From Rathayibacter sp. VKM Ac-2804 (lineage in GTDB: Bacteria > Actinomycetota > Actinomycetes > Actinomycetales > Microbacteriaceae), in the NCBI RefSeq assembly GCF_009866655.1, contig NZ_CP047420.1:558001-622000 (forward strand): a stretch of DNA of 64,000 bases, written 5' to 3'. The position numbers were made by a program, and so were the translations under genes. The notes under the pieces are model-generated. The model was not told the origin of the DNA, ran no database searches, and saw only the letters and a program-made list of their open reading frames with translations. Within the stretch, counting starts at the first letter, position 1. Every line of letters begins with the position of its first letter. Positions 26,323 to 36,000 of this stretch are shown piece by piece.

Positions 26323-27528
26323 ATGACGTCCGAGTGGCCGGCGCACGAGTACGAGACGCGGCCCTGGCGACAGACCGTCCGAGCCGGCACGCGCGCTGAC
26401 CGGATGCTCAGCGAGGTCGTGGTCGCCCTGCCGCCGCTCATCGCGGAGCGCTCGTGGGAGCCGCCGCCCGCTTCCCGGCCGGCGCTCGACGACGCGCGAC
26501 ACGCGGTCATCGCCCTGGACGCCGAGTACGGGAACCGGCTCGGCGTGCTCGGTCGGCTCCTGCTCCGGACCGAGGCCGTCTCCTCCTCCAGGATCGAAGA
26601 CGAGGACGCGAGCCTCGAGGACTGCGCTCGCGCCACGATCGGCATCCGAGCGAACTCCAGTGCGACGTCGATGGTGGCCGCGGCCGACGCGATGACGGGC
26701 ATGGTCGATGCCGCCGGCCGGACCGGCCTGATCGACGAGGCCGCGATCCTCACGGCGCACCGGGTCCTGATGGCCGACGACCCGGTGGACGCGCGGTACG
26801 CCGGGGCCTACCGGCCGATGCAGAACTGGATCGGCGGCAGCGACCACTCCCCGCGGGGCGCGGTGCACGTCCCCCCGCCGCCCGAGACGGTCCCGGCGCT
26901 GATGGCCGACCTGGTCCGGTTCTCGAATCGGAGCGACCCCGACCCGATCGTGCAGGCCGCGATCGCGCACGCGCAGTTCGAGTCGATCCACCCCTTCACC
27001 GACGGGAACGGGCGCATCGGCCGCGCGCTGATCACCGCGATCCTCCGCCGTCGGGGACTCACGAGGACCACGGTCGTCCCCGTGGCGTCGGCGCTGGTCG
27101 CGGATCGCGAGCGCTACTTCGAGCTGGTGAACGACTGCCGCGACGGCGCGCTCGCGCCCTTCGTCGACGAGCTCGCGCGGGCCTGCGCGGTCGCGGCTCC
27201 CGAATCGGCCCGGACGGCCGCCGTCCTCGAGGCGCTCCCGGCCGCGTGGCGGGCCGCCGTCCGGCCGCGCGCGGGGAGCGCGGCGGCGCTCCTCCTCGAC
27301 GGGCTCCTCGACCACCCGATCGTCACGACCGCCCGCGCGATCGAGCTGACCGGACGGGCGCCCTCGAGCGTCGGCGCGGCGATCGGGCAGCTCGTCGCCG
27401 TCGGCGTGCTGACTCCGCTGACCGACCGCAAGCGGGACCAGGCCTGGGTGGCCGTCGACGTCCTCGACGAGCTGGCCGACCTGGAGGACCGCATCGGCAC
27501 GGCGATGCTCGACGCGCAGTCGGGCTGA
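26323..27528 (+). CDS. Fic domain protein with C-terminal winged helix
   Basis: A 401-residue Fic protein, probably an AMP- (or other NMP-) transferase acting on a cytoplasmic target. The active-site motif HPFTDGNGRIGR is at 223-234 (catalytic His223). An N-terminal inhibition motif of the SxxxE type is present as SSRIED (Ser88, Glu92), so the enzyme is probably autoinhibited (class II); the usual Gly/Asn after Glu is Asp here. The C-terminal part (about 325-395, TTARAIELTGRAPSSVGAAI...) looks like a winged helix-turn-helix. Two phased dyads in front of the gene suggest autoregulation. No antitoxin gene is adjacent. Confidence 0.88.
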   Translation: MTSEWPAHEYETRPWRQTVRAGTRADRMLSEVVVALPPLIAERSWEPPPASRPALDDARHAVIALDAEYGNRLGVLGRLLLRTEAVSSSRIEDEDASLEDCARATIGIRANSSATSMVAAADAMTGMVDAAGRTGLIDEAAILTAHRVLMADDPVDARYAGAYRPMQNWIGGSDHSPRGAVHVPPPPETVPALMADLVRFSNRSDPDPIVQAAIAHAQFESIHPFTDGNGRIGRALITAILRRRGLTRTTVVPVASALVADRERYFELVNDCRDGALAPFVDELARACAVAAPESARTAAVLEALPAAWRAAVRPRAGSAAALLLDGLLDHPIVTTARAIELTGRAPSSVGAAIGQLVAVGVLTPLTDRKRDQAWVAVDVLDELADLEDRIGTAMLDAQSG

Positions 27529-27549
27529 GCCGGTCGAACTGCTCGCCCT

Positions 27550-28533
27550 CTACGCCAGCTCGCGGGCCAGGAAGCGCACGTGCTCGCGGATCTGGAACAC
27601 CTCGCCGCCCTCGTGGCCGTTGAACGGGTAGACCCGGATCTCGCGCGGGCCGGCGTAGCGGTTGTAGGAGGCGTAGACGGTGGAGGGCGGGCAGATCTCG
27701 TCGAGCAGGGCGACGGAGAACATCGCCGGGACCTCGGCGTGCGGGGCGAACGAGGTGCCGTCGAAGTAGGACAGCGTGTCGAAGACGAACGACTCCGAGC
27801 CGCGGTGGGTGCGCAGGTAGCGCACGACCTCGCCGTAGGGCATGGTCTCCACGATCCGCACGGCGTGGCCGATGTGGCTGAGGAACGGGACGTCGATGAT
27901 CGCGGCGCGCGCCGACTCCGACTCGCCGAGCAGGCCCAGGACACCGGCGACGGCGAGGCAGATGCCGCCGCCCTGGCTGCCGCCCGAGATCGCGACGCGG
28001 GCGGGGTCGACCGCGGGGTGCGCGCGCAGCACGTCGAGCGCGCGGACCGCGTCGGTGAAGACGCGGCGGTAGAAGTGGTCCGCGGGCGACTCGATGCCCT
28101 GGGTCATGAAGCCGCTGACGTGCGGGCCGCTGCCGACGGGGTCGGGGGTGTCGCCGCCGCGGTGGCCGGAGCCCTGGCCGCGGGTGTCCATCACCAGGTG
28201 CGCGTAGCCGGCGGCGCTCATCGCGGTCCACTCGTCGACCAGGCCGCGGCCGCCGCCGTAGCCGATGTAGGTGACCAGCGCGGGGAGCGGGCCCTCGACG
28301 CCGCGGGGGAGGATCAGCCAGCCGCGGATCGGGTGGCCGCCGAATCCGGAGAAGGTGACGTCGAACGTCTCCAGGAGCGGGAAGCCGGCGTCGACCGGCT
28401 CGAAGACGGGCTCGGTCGCGAGGCCGCGGGCCTCGGCGATGGTCTCGCGCCAGAAATCCGCGAAGCCCTCGGGCTCCGGCAGATCGGGCTGGTACTGCTC
28501 GAGGAGCTCGAGCGGGAGGTCGAACTGCGGCAT
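27550..28533 (-). CDS. CE7 acetyl xylan esterase / cephalosporin C deacetylase
   Basis: A 327-residue intracellular serine esterase of carbohydrate esterase family 7 (AXE1), removing acetyl groups from xylo-oligosaccharides or related small esters. The nucleophile elbow GGSQGGG holds Ser186. Asp278 (LLDEICPP) and His307 (NGHEGG) complete the triad. The RGQG motif (about 118-121) and ADHFYRRVFTDAVRAL are CE7 hallmarks. There is no signal peptide, so it acts on imported substrates. It may belong functionally with the plant-polymer genes further right. Confidence 0.93.
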   Translation of the reverse strand: MPQFDLPLELLEQYQPDLPEPEGFADFWRETIAEARGLATEPVFEPVDAGFPLLETFDVTFSGFGGHPIRGWLILPRGVEGPLPALVTYIGYGGGRGLVDEWTAMSAAGYAHLVMDTRGQGSGHRGGDTPDPVGSGPHVSGFMTQGIESPADHFYRRVFTDAVRALDVLRAHPAVDPARVAISGGSQGGGICLAVAGVLGLLGESESARAAIIDVPFLSHIGHAVRIVETMPYGEVVRYLRTHRGSESFVFDTLSYFDGTSFAPHAEVPAMFSVALLDEICPPSTVYASYNRYAGPREIRVYPFNGHEGGEVFQIREHVRFLARELA

Positions 28534-28664
28534 CGCGGTCTCCGGGGTCGTTCGTCAGCGGACGCTCGAACCTATCGCGGCGGCGCGCCCCGGGGGAGCC
28601 TGGACGCGGCGTGGGAGAGAGCCGCGCGGCGGAATTCCTCCCGTCGACGGGCGTTGTCGTCCCC

Positions 28665-29306
28665 ATGACCACTTACGGAATCATCGGAGCAGGCAACATC
28701 GGCAGCCAGGTCGCACGCGCGGTCCTCGCCCAGGGCGACGAGGTCGTGATCGCCAACTCGCGCGGTCCCGAGACCCTCGCCGACCTCATCGCGGAGCTCG
28801 GCCCGAAGGCGCGCGCCGCCACGGCGCAGGAGGCGGCGGAGGCCGCGGAGATCGCGGTCGTGACCGTGCCGCTGAAGAACCTCGAGGAGGTGCCGGTCGC
28901 GCCGCTCGCCGGCAAGATCGTGCTCGACACGAACAACTACTACTTCGAGCGTGACGGCCGCATCGAGGCGCTCGACAAGGGCGAGACGACCACGAGCGAG
29001 ATGCTGCAGAAGCACCTCCCGGAGTCGAAGGTCGTCAAGGCGTTCAACCACATCATGGCCGCAGACATCACGACCGACGGCACCCCGGTCGGCACCGAGG
29101 ACCGCCGCGCGCTCGCCACGTCGAGCGACTACCCCGAGGCCGTGCACTTCGTCACCGACCTCTACGACCGCCTCGGCTTCGACACCGTCGCGATCACCCC
29201 GCTGAGCGAGTCGTGGCGCGTCGAGCGCGACCGCCCCGCCTACGTGGTGCGGCAGAACCGCGAGGAGCTCGAGGCGAACCTGGCCAAGGCGCCGCGCACG
29301 GTCTGA
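28665..29306 (+). CDS. NADPH-dependent F420 reductase-like / Rossmann oxidoreductase
   Basis: A 213-residue protein beginning YGIIGAGNIGSQVARAVLAQGDEVVIANSRG, a dinucleotide-binding fold with the NADP-type Ser-Arg after strand 2. LAGKIVLDTNNYYFERDG and VVKAFNHIMAADIT are features of the F420 reductase/NAD-binding family. It probably transfers hydride between NADP(H) and F420 or another acceptor. The short C-terminal domain is typical of homologues that may not use F420. It is divergent from the CE7 gene. Confidence 0.82.
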   Translation: MTTYGIIGAGNIGSQVARAVLAQGDEVVIANSRGPETLADLIAELGPKARAATAQEAAEAAEIAVVTVPLKNLEEVPVAPLAGKIVLDTNNYYFERDGRIEALDKGETTTSEMLQKHLPESKVVKAFNHIMAADITTDGTPVGTEDRRALATSSDYPEAVHFVTDLYDRLGFDTVAITPLSESWRVERDRPAYVVRQNREELEANLAKAPRTV

Positions 29307-29404
29307 CCGGGTCGACGAGGGGGCGGCGCTGATCGCCTGCGACACTGGAGCGAGACCCACCGCGCACCAGTGAGCCCGCCGGCTCCGAGAGGAGAGGTCC
29401 GCGC

Positions 29405-31063
29405 ATGCCCCCCGAGATCCCCGACTTCCCCGCCGTCGATCGGCTGACCCGCCGCGGCCTCACCCGCCGCGGCGTCGTGCTCGGCGGCCTCGCCGTCCTG
29501 CCGCTGCTGAGCGCCTGCACCTTCGACTCCGCGTCCCCCTCGGACTCCGAGCCGCAGGAGGCGCCGCGCACGCAGGCCGTCGCGCCCGCCGGTCCGGTGG
29601 CGCTCGCCGCCGACGCCGCGAGTGCGAGCGCGCTGCTGTTCACCGCGGCGCCGCTCGTCGTCGTGGTGGAGGACGTGCCCGCGTCGGTGCTGCTCGCCGC
29701 GCAGGTGAGCATCGCCTGGGGCGTGCCGCTGCTGGTGGAGAGTGCCGGATCGGCGTCGACCGCGACGGCCTCGGCCTCGCCGTCCGACTCGCCGATCGAC
29801 GCGGAGCTCGCCCGCCTCGGCACCTCCAGGATCCTCGCCGTCGGCTCCGTCGCGGAGCACGCGGGTGTCGAGACCGTGTCCGCCGCCGCCGAGGCCGCCG
29901 CGATCGAGGAGGCGACCGGAGTCGCCGTCGGCGAGCTCGATGTCGCCTCCCTTGTCGCCCTCGCGCCCGGCGCTCCCGCGGAGCCGCCGTTCGGCGCGCT
30001 GCCCGCGCGGGCCGAACCGCTCGCCGGGGTGACCGCCCTCGCCCAGGCCGCCGACATCGCGGCCGTCGCGAACGCGCGCGCGGCCGGCGTCCCGGTGACC
30101 CTCGTCGACGACTCCGTGACCGACCTGCTCGCCTCAGGACCGGCCGTCACCGCGATCGCCGACAGCGCCGTCCAAGGTGGTGCCGCCGCCTGCACCCTGC
30201 TGCTCGGCCCCGCGCTCGCCGCGCAGTCGCTGCCGGAGTGGTCGGTGCGCGCCGCGGCGAGCGGCTGGCAGCTGCCCGGCGGCGGGCAGCGCCTCTTCGG
30301 CGGGCACCTCTACGTCGCGATCTACGGCACGCCCGGAGCCCCCGTCCTCGGTGTGCTCGGCGAGCAGGGCCTCGACGCGACGATCGCACGGGCGGAGGCG
30401 GTGGCGGAGCCGTACCGCTCGCTCACCGATCTGCAGGTCGTGCCGAGCCTCGAGATCATCACCACGGTCGCGGCGGGCAGCGCGGGCGGCGACTTCGACT
30501 ACTCCAACGAGCTCGACCCCGCGGGCATCCGCCCCTATATCGACGCGGCCGCCGCGGCGGGGATGTACGTCGTGCTCGATCTGCAGCCGGGCCGCTCCGA
30601 CTTCCTCAGCCAGGCGCAGGCCTACGAGGAGCTGCTGCGCCTGCCGAACGTCGGCCTCGCGCTCGATCCGGAGTGGCGGCTCGCGCCCGACGAGGTGCCG
30701 CTCGCGCAGATCGGCCGCGTCGAGGCCGCCGAGGTCGACAGCGTGTCGAGCTGGCTCGCCGACCTCGTGCAGCGCGAGGGCCTCCCGCCGAAGATGTTCG
30801 TGCTGCACCAGTTCCGGCTGTCGATGCTGCAGGATCGCGACAGCATCCGCCGCGACCGCCCCGAGCTCGAGTTCCTCATCCACGTCGACGGCCAGGGCGG
30901 CCAGCCCGACAAGCAGGCCACCTGGAACGCCCTGCACGAGGGCGCCCCCGAGGGCATCGCCTGGGGCTGGAAGAACTTCTACGACGAGGACCTGCCGATG
31001 CTGACCCCCGCCGAGACGATGGCCCAGGTCGCCCCCCTCCCCGACCTGATCACCTACCAGTAG
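29405..31063 (+). CDS. Putative lipoprotein with cell-wall-binding-repeat-like region
   Basis: A 552-residue exported protein. The N-terminus has twin arginines (LTRRGLTRRGVVLGG) and a lipobox LLSAC (Cys38), so it may be a Tat lipoprotein. Residues about 60-280 (LLFTAAPLVVVVEDVP..., ELARLGTSRILAVGSVAEHAG) resemble degenerate cell-wall-binding repeat 2 modules. The C-terminal half (about 310-552, including VVPSLEIITTVA, YVVLDLQPGRSDFLSQAQ, LDPEWRLAPDE, FLIHVDGQG) looks like a TIM-barrel glycosidase-like fold but no catalytic pair was assigned. GAGGAGAGG precedes the ATG. Function unknown. Confidence 0.65.
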   Translation: MPPEIPDFPAVDRLTRRGLTRRGVVLGGLAVLPLLSACTFDSASPSDSEPQEAPRTQAVAPAGPVALAADAASASALLFTAAPLVVVVEDVPASVLLAAQVSIAWGVPLLVESAGSASTATASASPSDSPIDAELARLGTSRILAVGSVAEHAGVETVSAAAEAAAIEEATGVAVGELDVASLVALAPGAPAEPPFGALPARAEPLAGVTALAQAADIAAVANARAAGVPVTLVDDSVTDLLASGPAVTAIADSAVQGGAAACTLLLGPALAAQSLPEWSVRAAASGWQLPGGGQRLFGGHLYVAIYGTPGAPVLGVLGEQGLDATIARAEAVAEPYRSLTDLQVVPSLEIITTVAAGSAGGDFDYSNELDPAGIRPYIDAAAAAGMYVVLDLQPGRSDFLSQAQAYEELLRLPNVGLALDPEWRLAPDEVPLAQIGRVEAAEVDSVSSWLADLVQREGLPPKMFVLHQFRLSMLQDRDSIRRDRPELEFLIHVDGQGGQPDKQATWNALHEGAPEGIAWGWKNFYDEDLPMLTPAETMAQVAPLPDLITYQ

Positions 31064-31074
31064 GCCGCTCCCCG

Positions 31075-31131
31075 CGAGATGCCACTTGTGCACGCGACAC
31101 GCCGTGAAAAGCGTGCACAAGTGGCATCTCG
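31075..31131. terminator. 21-bp perfect inverted repeat, bidirectional terminator
   Basis: Arms 31075-31095 and 31111-31131 are perfect reverse complements (outer CGAGATGCCACTTG, inner TGCACGC) around a 15-base loop. It lies between two convergent genes and lacks a T-run. It is unusually long and exact for a simple terminator. Confidence 0.75.
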
Positions 31132-31152
31132 GGGCGCGGAGGGGAGCGAGGG

Positions 31153-32184
31153 TCAGGAGGGCTGGTGGGCGGCCTCGCGGCGGCCCTCCTCCTTGGCTTG
31201 CTCGACGAGGGCGGCGACGCGGCGGCGGGAGCGGGTGCGGCCGGCGAGGAGTGCGGCGAGGATCAGCGCGAGGCCGAGCAGGACGGCGAGCTGGGGCAGC
31301 GGGACGGCCGCGGTGGTGGTCGATTCGGTGAGCGGGGCGATGTCGACGGGGTCGAGGCCGTCGGGAGTGACGACGGTCGGGGCGACGGTGAGGTCGGTGC
31401 CGACGGCGAAGAGGGGCCAGACGTCGTCGAGCGGGAGGGTGACGGCGCGGCGGTCGCCGGGGAGGAGCTCCTGCTGGGCGGCGTCGGCGGCGACGAGCGG
31501 GGCGGTGGCGCCCTGGGTGCTGGCGCTGCCGTCGAGGAGGAGGCGGACGTTGCCGGTGTTGACGATGTCGGCGGTGACGGTGAGGGCGCCGGGCTGGAAG
31601 GGGTTCCAGGAGAGGCGGTAGTCGCCGGTGAGGTTCTCGACGGCGACGGCGGGGACGACGTCGCCGGTGACGCGGGTCATCACGCGGAAGCCGATGCGGC
31701 TCTCGACGCCGACGGAGGAGCCGCCGACGTCGGTGCCGACGGAGACGAGGGAGGCGGCGAGGCCGGCGGCGTGGTCGCCGGGCTCGGCGTCGTCGGGGAC
31801 GGTGACGGTGAAGGGGACGATGCCGGTGCCGCCGGGCTCGATGGTGACGGTCTCGGGGGCGGTGATCCAGGTGCCGGCGTCGACGGACTCCTGGTCGGAG
31901 GGAAGCATGTTGAAGCGGCCCTTGTCGGTGAAGTAGCCGTCGGCCGCGTCGATGCGGAAGGTGACGGTCTGGTCGCTGAGGTTGCGGACCGCGGCCTGCT
32001 CCTCGGCGGTGGCGCCGGGGTCGAGGTCGAGCTCGACCCAGGAGCGCTTGTCGACGGCGCCGTCGGTCGCGGGGCTGACCGCCCAGGTGATCTGGTCGGT
32101 CGCGGCGGCGAGGGCCGGGGGAGCGGCGGAGAGCGCGAGCGCGCCGACGAGGACGGCGAGAAGGGTGCGGAGCGCGGAGGTCAT
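31153..32184 (-). CDS. DUF916-type WxL-associated surface protein
   Basis: A 343-residue exported membrane-anchored protein. It has a signal peptide (about 1-27), a DUF916-like domain (about 30-160, including ITWAVSPATDGAVDKRSWVELDLDPG and the RNLSDQTVTFRIDAADGYFTDKG strand), a second Ig-like domain (about 165-285), a membrane helix (about 300-320) and a cytoplasmic RTRSRRR tail. DUF916 proteins accompany WxL-domain proteins in Firmicutes, where they help attach to peptidoglycan or host surfaces. The upstream gene encodes a WxL-like protein, matching that pairing. Palindromic repeats separate the two genes. Confidence 0.78.
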   Translation of the reverse strand: MTSALRTLLAVLVGALALSAAPPALAAATDQITWAVSPATDGAVDKRSWVELDLDPGATAEEQAAVRNLSDQTVTFRIDAADGYFTDKGRFNMLPSDQESVDAGTWITAPETVTIEPGGTGIVPFTVTVPDDAEPGDHAAGLAASLVSVGTDVGGSSVGVESRIGFRVMTRVTGDVVPAVAVENLTGDYRLSWNPFQPGALTVTADIVNTGNVRLLLDGSASTQGATAPLVAADAAQQELLPGDRRAVTLPLDDVWPLFAVGTDLTVAPTVVTPDGLDPVDIAPLTESTTTAAVPLPQLAVLLGLALILAALLAGRTRSRRRVAALVEQAKEEGRREAAHQPS

Positions 32185-32267
32185 GGGAGGTCCAGGTTCT
32201 CACGGGGTGGGGCAGACGCGGGCCCTCTGCCTGCGGAGCGAGGAGGCAGCGGAGCGGGCACTCTGCA

Positions 32268-32307
32268 TGCTGATCGAGTAGCCCGCGGAGCGGGCGTATC
32301 GAGATCC
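32268..32307 (-). repeat. REP-like repeat, inverted copy between WxL-like and DUF916 genes
   Basis: Reads TGCTGATCGAGTAGCCCGC, then GAGCGGGCGTATCGAGATC. With the next copy it forms a convergent pair. Confidence 0.85.
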
Positions 32308-32325
32308 ACCGGGCTGAGCGGGGTG

Positions 32326-32364
32326 GGTCTCGATACGCCGCCCGCGGCGGCTACTCGACCGGCA
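32326..32364 (+). repeat. REP-like repeat, direct copy between WxL-like and DUF916 genes
   Basis: Reads GGTCTCGATACGCCGCCC, then GCGGCGGCTACTCGACCGGCA, ending just before the stop codon of the WxL-like gene. Confidence 0.85.
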
Positions 32365-32373
32365 TGCGCAGGC

Positions 32374-32994
32374 TCACTCGAAGAGGGAGAGGGTGAGGGT
32401 GGAGCTGTAGTCGCCGGCGTCGACGGTGGTGGGGGTCTTGAGGGTCAGGGCCGCGTTGGCGGTCCAGGAGCCCTCCTCCGCCACTCCGGCGGAGTCGTTG
32501 GTGATGGCGAGCAGCTCCTGGTCGACGAGGCCGACTCCGTCCGGGCCGCCGTCGATGGCGGTGTCGACGACGTCGCCCTCCGCGACCAGGCCCGAGTCGC
32601 CGCCGTCGATCAGGTTCGGCGCCCAGCCCAGGTTCTCCGCGCCGATGGTGTCGCCGGTCGACGAGGTGAAGTCGCTCGCGGTGCCGAGCACGTACCAGCC
32701 GGCGCCGTCCGGGATGTCGGCGGCGTCGCGGGTGTCCGTCACCGTCACGGTCGGCAGGGTGCCGGTGAACTGCCGGATCACTCCGGTCGACCCGTTCTCG
32801 GTCAGCGCCGTGGCGTCGCTCGCGACCGTCATCGACAGCGAGCCGGGCGTGGTGAGCGGCGCGATCTGCACGTTCACGTCGACGTCGTCGGCGCCCTGCT
32901 GCTCGTCGGCGAACGCGGTGCCGGCGACGCCGAGCAGGAGCAGGCCCCCGGCGATGCCGGCGGCGCCACGGGTGAGGAGGGATCGGGTGTTCAT
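32374..32994 (-). CDS. WxL-like secreted surface protein
   Basis: A 206-residue secreted protein with a signal peptide (about 1-30, LLTRGAAGIAGGLLLLGVAG...AFA). The mature part is acidic and beta-rich: repeated Asp/Thr strands, a VTVTDTRDAADIPDGAGWYVLG strand, and the C-terminal GDYSSTLTLSLFE, which matches the end of WxL domains (GxYxxxLTxxL). The strict W-x-L tripeptides are not conserved, so it is called WxL-like. ACGGAGA is well placed before the ATG. Pairing with the downstream DUF916 gene supports the call. Confidence 0.75.
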   Translation of the reverse strand: MNTRSLLTRGAAGIAGGLLLLGVAGTAFADEQQGADDVDVNVQIAPLTTPGSLSMTVASDATALTENGSTGVIRQFTGTLPTVTVTDTRDAADIPDGAGWYVLGTASDFTSSTGDTIGAENLGWAPNLIDGGDSGLVAEGDVVDTAIDGGPDGVGLVDQELLAITNDSAGVAEEGSWTANAALTLKTPTTVDAGDYSSTLTLSLFE

Positions 32995-33089
32995 CAGGGT
33001 GTTCTCCGTTCTCGAGACGGCAGCGTCGCCGTCCGGTTCAGTGGTGTGGGGTCGTGGTGTCGGGTGGTGGAAGGAGGGGCGAACGGGCT

Positions 33090-36000
33090 TCAGCCGCAGC
33101 TCGCCGCCGCGTACGGCGCGGTGGCCGTCGCGGTGGCCGGCTTGCCTGCGACGAACGCGGTGGCCGTGGCGGTCGCGGAGCCGGCGGGCAGCGCGGCGGT
33201 GCGGGTCGTGAAGGAGTGGGTGACGGACTTGCCGGCGGCCACCTCCTCGAACGTCTTCGAGCCCGAGGTCGAGGTGACGACCATCTTCACCGGGAAGGCG
33301 TTCGGGTTCGTCGCGACGACGGAGAGGACGACCTTGCCCTGCACGCAGCGGGTCGAGGCGGTGGCGGTCACCGTGATGGCGGGAGCCGCGGTCGGCACCG
33401 TCTGCGGGCTGACGCTGGTGAGGGTCGGGACGACCTTCTGCATCAGGCCGGTCGCGGGGTCGAAGGTCACCTTGTCGATGGTGGTTTCGCGGTGCTGGCC
33501 GTCTCCGCCGGGGATGGCGAAGCGGTGGTAGGCGATGTACCAGTCGTCGGTGCCGGGGACGTTGATGATCGAGCTGTGGCCGGTGGCGAGGATGCCCTGC
33601 GAGGGGTCCTTCTCCAGGATCACGCCGCGGTAGGTCCACGGTCCGTCGATGTTCGTCGAGGTCGCGTAGCCGACCTTGTAGTTCTCGGAGCCGGTGTCGT
33701 CGATCGAGTAGGTCAGGTGGTAGAGCCCGTTGCGGTAGTTCATGAACGCGCCCTCGCGGAAGTCCGTGAGACCCGAGATCGTCTTGATGGTGCCGGCCTT
33801 GACGGAGAGCATGTCGTCCGAGAGCTCGGCGTACACGGGTGCGCCGTTGCCCCAGAAGAGGTAGCTCTTGCCGGTGGCCGGGTCGGTGAACGCGGCCGGG
33901 TCGATGGCCTGGCCGGACTTCACGGACTCGCCGTTGGTGATCATGGCGGAGGGCTGCGCGGTGAACGGGCCCATCGGGCTCGACGCGACGGCGACGCCGA
34001 TCGTCTTGCGGTCCAGCGCGGCGTTGTGGCCGGAGAAGTAGAAGTAGTACTTCCCGCCCTTCTCGATGATCGTCGGCGCCCAGGCGTTGCCGGTCGCCCA
34101 CGGGACGTTCCCGTTCGCGCCGTCGAGGGTGAGGATCGGCTGCGCGGAGCGGGTCCAGTCGACGAGGTTCTTCGACGACCAGGCGTAGAAGGTCTTGCCG
34201 CCCCATCCGGGGAAGCCGTCCGAGGTCGCGTAGAGGTAGTAGGTGTCGCCGAAGACCGCGATGTTCGGGTCGGCGTAGAGGCCCGGGAGGACGGGGCTCT
34301 TCATCTCGACGGCCTTGAGCGTCCAGGTGGTGGTCGCTCCGCCGCCGGCCGGGGTCAGCACGACGGTCTGCGGGGTGCGCAGGTCGCGGACGGTGCCGGA
34401 GGCGGGGCTCGCGGTGACGCCCGCGGCGGTGGAGTAGGTGGCGGTCAGCTTCGAGCGGTCCGTGCCGGGCTTCACCGGGAGGGTGACGGTGCGGGTCGCC
34501 TGGTCGACGATCGGTGCGGTCTTCAGCACGTCGCCGGTGAGCGTCACGTCGGCCAGCACGGTGGTGTTGCCGGAGGAGGCGAGCACCTCGGCCGAGCTCA
34601 GGGCCCGGTTGTAGAGCGCGAACTCGCGGACCTGGCCGCGGAAGCGATTGTCGGCGTCGTAGTTCGAGCGGCCGATGGAGTTGGCCGTCGTCGTGCCGCC
34701 GCCGATGTCCTTCGGGTCGGCCGTGACGGTGCCGCCGCCGACGCGGACGCCGTCGAGGTAGAGCGTCGCGGTGGTGCCGGAGAGCGTGTAGGTCAGCTGC
34801 GCCCACTGGCCGCGCGGCACGGCCGAGCCGGAGGAGACGGTCTGCTCGGTGGTGTAGTTCCCGGTGGCGAGGCTGGTGCGGTAGTTGTTGCCGGAGGTGA
34901 AGAGGTAGCCGTCACCCGCACCGTTCGTGGTGTTGCCGAGGCCGTAGAGGAAGTAGGCGCCGCTCTGCGCGGAGTCGATCCAGACCTCGGTCTGCACGGT
35001 GACGTCGGTGACGCCCGCGAGCAGGTTGTCGGGCAGCTCGATGTAGTCGTCGGTGCCGTCGAGCTTCACCGAGCCGGTCTGCCAGGCGCCGCCCGAGACG
35101 ATCGTCCCGTTCTGGCCGTTGCCCGAGACGTCCTGCACCGTAGTGCCGGAGCCGCCGTCGAACGAGTAGCGGAGGATCTCGCCCTTCGCGTTCACCGGCT
35201 TCGGCGCCGGGCCGGTGGTCGTGCCGCCGTAGGCCGCGGTCAGGCGCGCCTCCTCGGCGCTGGAGAGCCGCAGCACGGAGCCGTGGCGGAAGGGCTTCGA
35301 GAACGAGTACGTGTTCGCTCCGGTCGTGCCCACCGGCAGCGCCGTGAACCGCATGTCCGCGAGGGTGTCGGTGACGTAGGCGGAGTAGCCGAACGAGTCG
35401 CCCATCACGACCCAGCGGCCGTCGGGCAGCTGGTAGACGGTGAGGCCCTCGAGGTGGTCGGAGAGGCCGCGGGACGTCTCCTCGCCGCGGGCGATCACGC
35501 GCGTCCACGGGCCGGCGAGGCTGCTCGCCTTGTCGACGACCGTGCGCCAGTCGGAGGTGGAGAAGCGGTAGTACACGCCGTTCTCGACGGCGATGGTGGT
35601 GTCGATGATGTTCGGGCCGTCGGCGTTGTTCGTCGACGAGTTCTCGTCGAGCCAGACCGCCGGGGTGGAGAAGGTCTGGAAGTCGCGGGTGGTGGAGACG
35701 TAGACGCGCAGCGCCCAGGCGTCGGTGCCGACCTGGGTCTTGTCGCGGCCGGACCAGTAGACGTAGTACTGGCCGGTGGCCTCGTCCCAGATCGCCTCGG
35801 GCGCCCAGACGTTGCCCGCGTTCGGCGCGCCGGCGAAGACGAGGTTCTGCTGGCCCCAGTTCACGAGGTCGGTGGAGCGCCAGACGACGAGCTTCTGGCT
35901 GGCGTTGACCTGGTCCCAGGAGCCGCCGCCGGCGGTGCCCTCGGCGTGCAGGTCGGTGCCGAGGATCCAGTACTCGTCGCCGGTGGGGGAGCGGACGAGG

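Noticed and set aside
26323..27528. Fic-based toxin-antitoxin (fic/antitoxin) pair
   Set aside because: The inhibitory SxxxE motif is inside the Fic protein itself, and no small antitoxin gene precedes it.
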